Shown: piece after piece, positions 15,960 through 23,239 of the stretch
How positions within the stretch are numbered: position 1 is the first letter of the stretch
Layout: the number at the start of each line of letters is the position of its first letter
Assembly: GCA_045636125.1 (NCBI GenBank)
Contig: JAZTWX010000033.1
Span: 1-25,664, forward strand
Direction of reading: 5' to 3'
DNA: 25,664 bases
Source: HGM04593 sp045636125
GTDB taxonomy: Bacteria; Bacteroidota; Bacteroidia; Bacteroidales; Bacteroidaceae
Position numbers and translations under genes: made by a program
Notes under the pieces: generated by a model
Seen by the model: the letters and a program-made list of their open reading frames with translations, nothing else
Databases searched by the model: none
Told to the model about the DNA's origin: nothing

Positions 15960-16854
15960 ATTTAGTTAAACATTCTATTAATCTTCTTTTTATCTCATCT
16001 CTCAATTCAACAGGTTCCAGCACCTCTACATTCTCACCCATAGCAAGTATGTGGGTTGAGAGTTCTGGTGTCAAACATAGTTTGTATTCAAACTCGCAAA
16101 ATTCGCCATACTTTGATGCACCCTCCTTTTGGGAACGATGAAGAGGTAAAGAACGCAAATATTCTATCTGCTTGCCATAAACCCTTATCTTTACTTTAGT
16201 GGGTTTAAGTTCCTCGTTCACATATATTCCAACCGTGTGGGCATAATACTTCTCTGCATTAAAATTCTGTGGTAAAGTAAATGATGTGTCCGACAAATTC
16301 ATTTCAAGAGTGCGGTCAAGTGCTATATTCCTTATACCCCCAAGTTCTTTGACATAACCAACAACATACCAGCGTTGATGATAAACCTTCATAGCATAAG
16401 GTTGAATATTAAATGTTTCTCTATGCCCATAGAACTGCTGATAATCAATTTGCAATTCTTTTGATTTCTGCATTGCCTCAATAACAGTTTGCAGATATTC
16501 TGTCCCACAAGGTATCTCCTCAAACAATATCCTATCTTTCATATTATGCCCTGCCGATATCATATTGGAAAGGGTGAATGAATTCAGAAGCCATTTACGG
16601 GTTGAGTTGTTTTTCAATGTTTCGGGAGTTGATATATAATATCTATACCCATTTGAAGGATTGCATTTTATTTCAACCCCGAACAATTCCTCTACTGCAT
16701 TTTTATGCTGGTGAAATGTACGCAAAGGCAACGGAGCACCACTGCCCAAGCAACTTTCTTTCCATAATGCGTTGATTTCTTCATAGGCGAGTTGCTTATA
16801 CTGAAGGAGCGTATTCAGCAACCAAATATAACGGTTAAATGTCTTGCTTATCAT
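15949..16854 (-). CDS. WYL-domain transcriptional regulator
   Basis: A 301-residue regulator. Residues 1-80 form an N-terminal winged-helix region (RTFHQHKNAVEELFGVEIKC is its recognition part). Residues ~125-195 form the WYL domain, with the RWYVVGYV signature (W162-Y163-V164) and the ALDR turn (178-181). Residues ~215-300 form the WCX extension. WYL proteins of this layout sense nucleic acids or nucleotides and repress defence operons such as CBASS (CapW) and BREX (BrxR). This one is first in an operon with the nuclease-like gene, so autoregulation of the pair is likely, by analogy. Its codon use is AT-rich, like the nuclease gene. Confidence 0.88.
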   Translation of the reverse strand: MISKTFNRYIWLLNTLLQYKQLAYEEINALWKESCLGSGAPLPLRTFHQHKNAVEELFGVEIKCNPSNGYRYYISTPETLKNNSTRKWLLNSFTLSNMISAGHNMKDRILFEEIPCGTEYLQTVIEAMQKSKELQIDYQQFYGHRETFNIQPYAMKVYHQRWYVVGYVKELGGIRNIALDRTLEMNLSDTSFTLPQNFNAEKYYAHTVGIYVNEELKPTKVKIRVYGKQIEYLRSLPLHRSQKEGASKYGEFCEFEYKLCLTPELSTHILAMGENVEVLEPVELRDEIKRRLIECLTKYEL

Positions 16855-17041
16855 AACTTATATTCGATGTCTGTCACAAATATAATGAACGCCTATGCAA
16901 AATCATTGCATAGCATTAAAAATTATTCTCTAATTGAAAATTTCACTACGGTATGCAGTGTTTTTGCACATATCTGTATTGTTTTATATTGAAGGCAACA
17001 GAAACTTTCGTATTTATATTATAGCAACAAAAAATACTATA

Positions 17042-17542
17042 ATGAAAAACAAACATCAAAAAAAACAAAGCAACACAGTTAAACAAAAGGCAATGATTGA
17101 TTCATTGATTTTTCAAACAAATTGGGGAATTAAAAAACTTTATAAAACCCCAAGTGATTTAATATCAACATTAGTAAAAGTTGAATTGGACTATATTATA
17201 GAATTGAAATTATTTGAAGACCTATTGCTGTTGAAAATATTTATAGAAAACGTAAAATCAACATTCGGGATTGAACCCGTTGCCGAACGTGGCGATTTTT
17301 GCAGAAGCCCAGTAGCCCTTGCTTTGGGCATTGGAAAAGTTAATGATATTGAAAAAGTGGGGATACCTATAGCGTGGCACGAACTTTTAGAAAAAAAGAT
17401 TTTAAGCATATACTACCCGAACGACGTGCGTAATTCAATCGTCGATTATGCAAAACAAAACGGTTATAACGTTTCAACCTATTTAGGAAAGCCTATAATC
17501 AAATTGAACAAAGTATTTCTATTATTGGAAAGAGTAAGATAA
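17042..17542 (+). CDS. Small protein resembling a catalytically dead DNA polymerase III alpha fragment
   Basis: A 166-residue, Lys- and Ile-rich protein. By eye, residues ~45-140 follow DnaE just before and at its palm: LVKVELDYIIELKL... matches the helix before 'YFLIV', ERGDFCRSPVALALGI (82-97) matches GPGRGSaaGSLVAYaLGI, NDIEKVGIP matches DPLkygL, and PNDVRNSIVDYAKQNGY matches the helix after the active site. The catalytic DIDIDF segment is replaced by KILSIYY (119-125), so both metal-binding aspartates are lost. The fingers, thumb and PHP domains are missing. I choose ATG 17042 over an upstream in-frame ATG at 16934 because the added residues look non-coding. It may be a remnant or a domesticated accessory or decoy protein. 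The match needs a profile search. Confidence 0.5.
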   Translation: MKNKHQKKQSNTVKQKAMIDSLIFQTNWGIKKLYKTPSDLISTLVKVELDYIIELKLFEDLLLLKIFIENVKSTFGIEPVAERGDFCRSPVALALGIGKVNDIEKVGIPIAWHELLEKKILSIYYPNDVRNSIVDYAKQNGYNVSTYLGKPIIKLNKVFLLLERVR

Positions 17543-17545
17543 AAA

Positions 17546-17613
17546 ACATAAGTTGTCGCAAAAGTGCTACAACTTATGTTAATAAATATCACCTGTGCTA
17601 AAATTGCACAGGT
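17546..17613. terminator. Two stem-loops after the DnaE-like gene
   Basis: Hairpin 1 has 11-bp arms (17546-17556 with 17569-17579) and begins four bases past the stop. Hairpin 2 has 8-bp arms ACCTGTGC/GCACAGGT (17591-17598 with 17606-17613). Neither has a strong T run, so termination is likely but unproven; the second may belong to the mobile element that follows. Confidence 0.6.
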
Positions 17614-17869
17614 TCAAAAATGGAATTATATTTGTTGTCAGAATAACTTTTATGCACATTTTGCATATTACTCATTATTGACCAATGACCACCGAAACAC
17701 CAATACTCAACGAGCATAAACAAAGTTGCGGTTCAGCGAGTGCAGAAGACAAGCGTGCTTGTATTATGCCGAGCCCGAGCAAGTTCGCCGCAGGCAAAAC
17801 CGAGTACCCGCCTATGCACAGTGGAGAGTCGGGTGTTTCATAATTTTTACACCACAACAACATAAACAA
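17614..17869. other. Non-coding leader of the broken transposase, possible mobile-element end
   Basis: No gene is visible. From about 17716 the sequence becomes GC-rich and structured (for example ACAAGC-GT-GCTTGT at 17749-17762, and several GCCGAG/CCGAGC/CCGAGT repeats to about 17833). This differs sharply from the AT-rich bases before it. It may be the left end of the IS200-like element, which lacks terminal inverted repeats, or an imported intergenic block. Confidence 0.35.
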
Positions 17870-18317
17870 ATGGCACAATCATTAGCAAAGAATTATATCC
17901 ACATTGTTTTCTCAACAAAGAACAGGGAGAAGACGATGAGAAAAGAAGACCTCGAGGAAATATTCTCGTACATTGCAGGGATCATAAAGAACTGTGAATG
18001 TCATTCGATATGCGTAGGAGGTACAACAAACCATATACATATATTGTGCACTTTGAACAAGAATTTGGCTTTGAGTAAACTCGTTGCAACAATAAAGGCA
18101 AACTCTTCAAAATGGCTACACCAAAAAGACTGTTATTACAGAGCATTTGCGTGGCAAGACGGATATTGGAGCATTCTCCGTCAGTCAATCTGTAATTGAG
18201 AAAACAATAGAATACATCAAGACACAAGAAGAACATCATAAAAAAGCCGATGCAAGAGAGGAACTAATATCGTTGCTCAATGCATATAACATCGAATATG
18301 ACGATAGGTATATATAA
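17870..18317 (+). pseudogene. IS200/REP-type Y1 transposase, frameshifted
   Basis: A HUH single-strand transposase of the Y1 family (PF01797 type), about 148 residues when repaired. The start MAQSLAKNYIHIVFSTKNRE and the HUH pair HIHILC (about residues 59-64) are clear. After GGATAT at 18161-18166 one extra T (18166 or 18167) shifts the frame. The literal frame then reads to a stop at 18199; in the +1-corrected frame the protein continues with GAFSVSQSVIEKTIEYIKTQ...EEHHKKAD and ends ...YDDRYI at 18317. The catalytic tyrosine is expected at the GY just at the break. Without the correction the C-terminal helix is lost and the enzyme should be dead. It directly precedes the REP-like repeat array. 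Confidence 0.85.
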
Positions 18318-19110
18318 TTCCGCCCCTACAGGGCTGCCATTGATGGGGGGAATACCCGCACCATTCATAGGCCGATGGCCTATGCTATAAAATATCGCCC
18401 CTATGGGGCTAGCCCTAAAAGGGCGGCATTACCCAACATAGTCCGTCAGGGCTATGAATAAACAATAACATAATCAACATAGCCCTGAAAGGGCGACATT
18501 ACCCAACATAGTCCGTCAGGGCTATGAACATAGAATACAAAAACAACCATATAACCCCAACGGGGTGAAATTACCCAACATAGTCCGACAGGGCTATGAA
18601 CATAGAATACAAAAAACCATATAACCCCAACGGGGTGAAATTAATTAGCATAGCCCGTGAGGACTATGGAAAACGATAACACAACCATATAGCCCCTACG
18701 GGGCGAAATTACCCAACGTAGCCCGTTAGGGCTATGGAAAAGGTACGGCGGGACTATGGACATAGAATACAAAAAAACATATAACCCCAACGGGGTGAAA
18801 TTAATTAGCATAGCCCGTGAGGACTATGAAAAACGATAACACAACCATATAGCCCTAAAAGGGCGACATTACCCAACATAGTCCGTCAGGGCTATGAATA
18901 AACAATAACATAATCAACATAGCCCTAAAAGGGCGACATTACCCAACATAGTCCGTCAGGGCTATGAATAAACAATAACATAATCAACATAGCCCTAAAA
19001 GGGCGACATTACCCAGCATAGTCCGCTAGGGCTATGAAACATGAACGACAAAACAAAATAGCCCTGAAAGGGCGGAATTGTCCAGCATAGTCCGCTAGGG
19101 CTATGAAACA
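18318..19110. repeat. Tandem array of about 11 REP-like double-hairpin repeats
   Basis: Units recur about every 70 bp, with first-hairpin starts at about 18411, 18481, 18553, 18623, 18691, 18783, 18851, 18921, 18991 and 19060, plus one divergent unit at 18320-18385. Each has hairpin 1 (AGCCCT-AAA-AGGGC(G) or variants), a linker ACATTACCCAA, and hairpin 2 (CATAGTCC-GTCA-GGGCTATG), then an AT-rich spacer. Hairpin 1 varies by paired changes: AGCCCT/AGGGC, AGCCCC/GGGGC, AACCCC/GGGGT. Spacers are of a few shared types, not unique. It follows a REP-type transposase and ends 21 bases before the AlaX start. A partial copy or insertion lies at about 18738-18770. Confidence 0.88.
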
Positions 19111-19131
19111 TAGAATACATACAATTTATTT

Positions 19132-19593
19132 ATGGAAATTAATCAACCAGCAGCAAAGTTTCAGGATGCGTCAATCGCACCTATGCACACAGCCGAGCAC
19201 ATTCTTAACCAGACAATGGTGAGGATGTTCGGTTGCGAGAGAAGCCGCAACGCCCACATTGAGCGCAAAAAGAGCAAGTGCGACTACACTCTCCCCACCC
19301 CACCCACCGACGAACAGATTACAGCAATTGAAGCACGGGTGAACGAGGTTATTTCACAGTCGCTGCCCGTTACCACCGAATACTGCACACGCGACAACGT
19401 GCCGCAGGGAGTGGACCTCGGCAAGCTGCCGGCCGACGCAAGCGAGACACTGCGCATAGTGCGTGTGGGCGATTACGACACTTGCGCCTGCATTGGCACA
19501 CACGTTGAGAACACAGCCCAAATAGGCACGTTCAAAATAATAAGCCACAGCTGGGAGGGAGGCACGCTGCGCCTGCGCTTCAAGCTATTGTAA
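19132..19593 (+). CDS. AlaX-type tRNA-editing protein (small form)
   Basis: A 153-residue free-standing relative of the alanyl/threonyl-tRNA synthetase editing domain (SAD domain), expected to hydrolyse mischarged aminoacyl-tRNA, usually Ser-tRNA(Ala). The zinc site is visible: HTAEH (H19 and H23) and CACIGTHVENT with the C-x3-H pair. The GTHVxxTxxIG segment is the family hallmark, followed by GTLRLRFKLL at the end. The N-terminal AlaRS-like beta-barrel of longer AlaX proteins is missing, so this is the short form. The REP array ends just upstream, so its promoter must lie in or near the last repeats; none with a clear -7 box is seen. Confidence 0.88.
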   Translation: MEINQPAAKFQDASIAPMHTAEHILNQTMVRMFGCERSRNAHIERKKSKCDYTLPTPPTDEQITAIEARVNEVISQSLPVTTEYCTRDNVPQGVDLGKLPADASETLRIVRVGDYDTCACIGTHVENTAQIGTFKIISHSWEGGTLRLRFKLL

Positions 19594-19634
19594 AAAAAGC
19601 GCGCGACAAGGAACATTATATTGTACATTTTTAG

Positions 19635-19642
19635 TAACTTTG
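19635..19642 (+). promoter_or_regulatory. -7 box of the chorismatase-like gene
   Basis: TAACTTTG matches TAnnTTTG. Transcription would begin near 19648, about 34 bases before the ATG at 19682. Confidence 0.5.
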
Positions 19643-19681
19643 CATTGATGTGCAAGAATATGCCGCGCAACAAGGGCGCAA

Positions 19682-20809
19682 ATGCATATACGCACAAAGC
19701 CGAAAACAGAAAAAGCAATGTTCAAGAAGGAGCAAGCACTCATAAAAGCAGATGTAAAAGGCACGTTGGGAACAATGTGCCACGACATTCTTGCGCGCAT
19801 CGACAAGCAGAGTGCTCTCAAAATATCCTTTTTCGGCCTCCCCGCAAATAACCGCGAATATCTTGCAACCAACCGCGAGCTGCACAACCTTGTGAGCAGT
19901 TATTTCGGGCCCACAGCACCGCTAGTGAGCTACATTGCCCAGAAGAGCAGCTCCGACACACTCATTGCCGAGGTAACCTATCTGCGCGACAGCAATGCAA
20001 AAATAACCCATAACAGCCGTTACAAAGTGCTTGAGAGCGGCACTGCAAAAGAGCTCATCACCGAGGGTATAATACCCGGCGACATTGAAACAAGCACCTA
20101 CGAGCAGGCCAAGGAGATTTTCGCCGCAATAGACAACATTCTAAAAACCGAAGGGTTCCTCACCAGCGACATCTACCGCCAGTGGAACTATATTGAAAAT
20201 ATCACCATACAGAACGACGGCAGCCAGAATTACCAGGAGTTCAACGACGCACGCAGCATCTTCTACGGCAACGCCCACTGGAACAACGGCTACCCCGCCG
20301 CCACAGGTATCGGCACCGGCAAGGGTGGAATAATGATTGAGCTTTACGCAATTAAAGGCACCACTGCCACGAACAAACCCATTGACAACCCCTTGCAGGT
20401 GGCAGCGCACAACTACTCGCAGAACGTGCTCGAAGGAAAAGCCGTGCAGGAGTTGCAAGAGCGCTCCACCCCAAAATTCGAACGCGCACGCATCCTGGGC
20501 GACACCATTTACATTTCGGGCACAGCAGCCATTAAAGGCGAAGAGAGCACAAGCAGCAACGACACCGTGAAGCAGGCCGAAACGACAATGGAGATAATGA
20601 ACAGCCTCATTGCAAGGGATAATATCCCCGCCCCCAACAACGGTGCCACATACGACCTTTTGCGTGTGTATGTGAAGCACGAAGAGGCCATCCCCGCCGT
20701 AAAGGAGTATATGGATGCTCACTACCCCAATGTTCCCAAGCATTATCTTGTGAGCGATGTTTGCCGCCCCGAACTACTCATAGAAATTGAAGGAGTAGCA
20801 CACATTTAA
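19682..20809 (+). CDS. RidA/YjgF-superfamily protein, chorismatase-like
   Basis: A 375-residue soluble protein. The central and C-terminal parts fit chorismatase-type proteins (FkbO/Hyg5/XanB2), which have two RidA-like folds. The matching segments are a Gln-Trp-Asn-Tyr...Glu segment near residue 165-172, NYQEFNDARSIFYGN (~180-195) and GYPAATGIGTGKGG (~206-220). The catalytic acid and the positions that bind chorismate in known enzymes cannot be verified by eye, so it may be a non-catalytic RidA relative. An alternative start is the in-frame ATG at 19718, which would drop 12 basic residues and begin MFKKEQALIK. Known chorismatases feed aryl-polyene or hydroxybenzoate pathways; no such partner gene is nearby. 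Confidence 0.6.
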   Translation: MHIRTKPKTEKAMFKKEQALIKADVKGTLGTMCHDILARIDKQSALKISFFGLPANNREYLATNRELHNLVSSYFGPTAPLVSYIAQKSSSDTLIAEVTYLRDSNAKITHNSRYKVLESGTAKELITEGIIPGDIETSTYEQAKEIFAAIDNILKTEGFLTSDIYRQWNYIENITIQNDGSQNYQEFNDARSIFYGNAHWNNGYPAATGIGTGKGGIMIELYAIKGTTATNKPIDNPLQVAAHNYSQNVLEGKAVQELQERSTPKFERARILGDTIYISGTAAIKGEESTSSNDTVKQAETTMEIMNSLIARDNIPAPNNGATYDLLRVYVKHEEAIPAVKEYMDAHYPNVPKHYLVSDVCRPELLIEIEGVAHI

Positions 20810-20876
20810 CCCCCGAGCATTTCGGTAATAATATCGCTGTCTACCCACAGAATACAGTTATTCTATATTTGGGCTA

Positions 20877-20923
20877 AATGATAAAAGTAATGCGGGTGAG
20901 TCACCCGCATTACTTTTATCATT
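20877..20923. terminator. Long perfect hairpin after the chorismatase-like gene
   Basis: A perfect 22-bp stem (20877-20898 with 20902-20923) with a 3-base loop, 68 bases past the stop. There is no clear T run, so it may act as an RNA 3'-end stabiliser or a terminator needing Rho. Confidence 0.7.
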
Positions 20924-21139
20924 CACACTCTCCCACAAAATCCCTAAAAAATCCCAAACAGCGAACAACCACACGCCGACGGGCATTCTATATATACAAC
21001 GGCAACCGCGGCCGACGGGCATAAACACCCACCACGGTGAAAGCAACGCACCCGCCCACAAACAACACCTGCAGGGAGCTGCACTTGCCCGCACGGCCAC
21101 GGCCCGTTCTATGTATAACCCATAAAACAATAAACAACA
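20924..21139. other. GC-rich non-coding leader of the Hsp20 gene
   Basis: No gene is visible. The sequence is richer in GC than its surroundings. It holds a duplicated GCCGACGGGCAT (about 20972-20984 and 21012-21024) and two similar blocks, CATTCTATATATA and GTTCTATGTATA, each following a CGGGC/GCCC stretch. It may carry the heat-shock promoter; no -7 box is certain. Confidence 0.4.
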
Positions 21140-21646
21140 ATGAGTATGCCCACTAAAAGAGGCAGCCAACAGTGGCTCCCCAGTATCTTCAACGACTTTT
21201 TCGGCAGTGACTTTTTAATGCGCCAGAACGCAACCTCGCCCGCAATCAACGTGTTCGAAACAGAGAAAGAATACATTGTAGACGTTGCCGCACCGGGAAT
21301 GAAAAAAGAGGATTTCAAGATAGACCTCAACGCCGACAATGACCTGTGCATAACAATGGAGAAGAACTGCAACTGCACCGCCGACGGCAAGGAGTGCAAG
21401 TGCGACGAAAAGAAAGAGGATGAAAAGTGCAAGGACGACAAATGCTGCGACAGCAACGAATGCAAAGGCCGTTACCTGCGTCGCGAATTCTCCTACACAA
21501 AATTCCAGCAGACACTCATTCTCCCCGACGATGCCGACACCGCAAAAATCGAGGCCAAAGTGCGCCACGGCGTGTTGCGCATAAACATCCCCAAAAAGGC
21601 AATGAGCGCCCACAAGGAAGCTATGCGACACATTGCAATTGAATAA
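21140..21646 (+). CDS. Hsp20/alpha-crystallin small heat-shock protein with cysteine-rich insert
   Basis: A 168-residue ATP-independent chaperone. The alpha-crystallin domain runs from APAINVFETEKEYIVDVAAPG (~33-53) through YLRREFSY and FQQTLILPD to HGVLRINIPKK (~143-153), with the I-x-I motif near the end. Where relatives have a short Lys/Glu-rich loop before YLRREFSY, residues 77-108 hold eight cysteines (77, 79, 86, 88, 97, 102, 103, 108) in a CxC...CxC...C...CC...C pattern. This could bind metal or form disulfides, which is inference. The ATG at 21140 is the first in the ORF, with MSMPTKRG as the N-terminus. Two hairpins follow (21655, 21701). Confidence 0.9.
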   Translation: MSMPTKRGSQQWLPSIFNDFFGSDFLMRQNATSPAINVFETEKEYIVDVAAPGMKKEDFKIDLNADNDLCITMEKNCNCTADGKECKCDEKKEDEKCKDDKCCDSNECKGRYLRREFSYTKFQQTLILPDDADTAKIEAKVRHGVLRINIPKKAMSAHKEAMRHIAIE

Positions 21647-21654
21647 TAACGTAC

Positions 21655-21692
21655 AGTATGCGCCCCCACCCCTAAGAGTGGAGGCGCATACT
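21655..21692 (+). terminator. Terminator of the Hsp20 gene
   Basis: A 10-bp stem AGTATGCGCC/GGCGCATACT with further inner CCAC/GTGG pairing. Confidence 0.75.
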
Positions 21693-21700
21693 ATGCAAAA

Positions 21701-21723
21701 AAGGTGAGGCCCTGCCCCACCTT
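21701..21723. terminator. Second hairpin between Hsp20 and gap
   Basis: AAGGTG/CACCTT arms (21701-21706 with 21718-21723) with an inner GG/CC extension. It lies between two stronger hairpins and may act with them on either strand. Confidence 0.5.
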
Positions 21724-21734
21724 ATATAAAAGAA

Positions 21735-21762
21735 AAATGCTCCCCACGAATGGGGAGCATTT
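21735..21762 (-). terminator. Terminator of the gap gene
   Basis: A 12-bp stem 21735-21746 with 21751-21762, rich in GC and flanked by AAAAA on the left (a U run on the minus strand). It lies 21 bases past the gap stop. Confidence 0.8.
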
Positions 21763-21782
21763 CATTTATGGTCATTAACGAA

Positions 21783-22793
21783 TTAAGCGTTAACAGTAGC
21801 CATGTGAGCGATAAGGTCGAGAACTTTGTTAGAGTAACCGATCTCGTTGTCGTACCAAGAAACAACCTTAACGAAAGTATCTGTCAAAGCGATACCAGCC
21901 TTAGCGTCGAAGATTGAAGTACGTGTGTCACCCAAGAAGTCAGCAGAAACAACTGCGTCCTCTGTGTAACCGAGGATACCCTTCAACTCGCCCTCAGATG
22001 CCTCTTTCATAGCTGCGCAAATCTCAGCGTATGTAGCGGGCTTAGCCAAGTTAACTGTCAAGTCAACTACTGATACGTCCAAAGTGGGAACGCGCATAGC
22101 CATACCTGTCAATTTACCGTTCAAAGCGGGGATAACCTTACCTACAGCCTTAGCAGCACCTGTAGATGAGGGGATGATGTTGCCGGCAGCTGCACGACCA
22201 CCACGCCAGTCTTTTACAGAAGGACCGTCAACAGTCTTCTGTGTAGCTGTTGTAGAGTGAACAGTTGTCATAAGACCATCGGTGATACCGAACTTGTCGT
22301 TCAAAACCTTAGCGATGGGAGCGAGACAGTTAGTTGTACAAGAAGCGTTAGAAACGAACTGTGTACCCTTAACATATGTCTTCTCGTTTACACCGCAAAC
22401 GAACATAGGAGTATCGTCCTTTGAAGGAGCCGACATAACTACATATTTAGCACCGGCGTTGATGTGAGCCTGAGCTTTGTCCTTTGAAAGGAAAAGACCT
22501 GTTGACTCAACAACGTACTCAGCACCTACTGCGTCCCAAGCGAGTTCGTTGGGGTCTTTGCAAGCTGTTACGCGGATAGACTTACCGTTAACGATAAGTT
22601 TGCTGTTCTCAACGTCAGCCTCGATTGTACCCTCGAAAATGCCGTGCATTGTGTCATACTTGAGCATGTATGCCAAGTAATCTACGGGGCAAAGGTCGTT
22701 GATACCTACAATCTCGATGTCGCTTCTTTTCATAGCGGCACGGAACACGAAACGGCCGATACGGCCAAAACCGTTAATACCTACTTTTGTCAT
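21783..22793 (-). CDS. gap: Glyceraldehyde-3-phosphate dehydrogenase, type I
   Basis: A 336-residue glycolytic enzyme that converts glyceraldehyde-3-phosphate, NAD and phosphate to 1,3-bisphosphoglycerate. The NAD site GINGFGRIGR (residues 5-14) and the acidic ND (N32-D33) pocket indicate NAD rather than NADP preference. The catalytic cysteine is C152 in SNASCTTNCLAP, with its histidine in TVHSTTATQ (near residue 179). The C-terminal SWYDNEIGYSNKV signature is intact. Codon use is strongly biased (AAC, GTA, TCT-rich), typical of a highly expressed gene. It lies 47 bases below the small lipoprotein gene, probably on the same transcript. Confidence 0.98.
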   Translation of the reverse strand: MTKVGINGFGRIGRFVFRAAMKRSDIEIVGINDLCPVDYLAYMLKYDTMHGIFEGTIEADVENSKLIVNGKSIRVTACKDPNELAWDAVGAEYVVESTGLFLSKDKAQAHINAGAKYVVMSAPSKDDTPMFVCGVNEKTYVKGTQFVSNASCTTNCLAPIAKVLNDKFGITDGLMTTVHSTTATQKTVDGPSVKDWRGGRAAAGNIIPSSTGAAKAVGKVIPALNGKLTGMAMRVPTLDVSVVDLTVNLAKPATYAEICAAMKEASEGELKGILGYTEDAVVSADFLGDTRTSIFDAKAGIALTDTFVKVVSWYDNEIGYSNKVLDLIAHMATVNA

Positions 22794-22840
22794 AATTACT
22801 TTAATTTATAAAGGTGAAAAAATAAAAAGTCTTTGTTCTT

Positions 22841-22930
22841 TTAACCGCAATTGCAATATTCGGCAGTACCACAGGCTGCAAAAAGCAGCAGCACTAATGT
22901 AAAAAACACTATTATTTTTGTACTGTTCAT
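22841..22930 (-). CDS. Predicted 29-residue lipoprotein upstream of gap
   Basis: A tiny open frame, ATG at 22930 to TAA at 22841, encoding a short lysine-containing N-terminus (MNSTK), a hydrophobic core and the lipobox LLFAAC (cysteine at residue 20), then a 10-residue tail CGTAEYCNCG. Three of the ten mature residues are cysteine. The gene sits 47 bases upstream of gap and behind a perfect -7 box (TAAATTTG, 22956-22963). The lipobox and the promoter position argue that it is real. I know no such lipoprotein by name; whether it is a leader for gap regulation or a true surface lipopeptide is open. Confidence 0.65.
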   Translation of the reverse strand: MNSTKIIVFFTLVLLLFAACGTAEYCNCG

Positions 22931-22955
22931 ACTACGCCCTATTTTAACTGCGATG

Positions 22956-22963
22956 CAAATTTA
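22956..22963 (-). promoter_or_regulatory. -7 box of the lipoprotein-gap transcript
   Basis: TAAATTTG on the minus strand, 26 bases before the lipoprotein ATG. A TTTG lies 26 bases further upstream, longer than usual spacing. Confidence 0.55.
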
Positions 22964-23180
22964 AGAAAATGTTTTCATATATTAATAAACAAACACACAT
23001 TAATTTGTTGTTTTTTTCTCTTTTTCCACCACCTGCGGCAAAAAGCAGGGCAAACGGGGCGCGAAACAGGCCGCGCTGCGCAGTTTTCAGGGGCAAAGAG
23101 CAACAGCCGCAAAGGTGCAGAATACAAAAAAACAACAAAAATGGAGACAAAAACTTAACAATAATTACAAAAAAAAGCAC
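22964..23180. other. AT-rich gap with a GC-rich middle, no gene seen
   Basis: The stretch between the lipoprotein and mscL promoters has a GC-rich core (about 23026-23115) with GGC/GCC-rich partial repeats and no convincing coding signal in either direction. Confidence 0.4.
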
Positions 23181-23188
23181 TATCTTTG
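23181..23188 (+). promoter_or_regulatory. -7 box of the mscL gene
   Basis: TATCTTTG matches TAnnTTTG; the leader to ATG 23240 is about 45 bases. A second TTACTTTG follows at 23194-23201. Confidence 0.55.
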
Positions 23189-23239
23189 CGCTGTTACTTT
23201 GCAGAAACACAATTATTAATAAAAAAAACAAATAGAACT

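Noticed and set aside
17675..17878. A 67-residue minus-strand frame before the transposase
   Set aside because: It has no motif, no promoter and no start signal, and lies over the structured non-coding leader.
18411..19110. CRISPR array
   Set aside because: Units are long (~50 bp) and variable, the intervening bases fall into a few repeated types rather than unique spacers, and there is no cas gene. The transposase neighbour explains it better as REP-like repeats.
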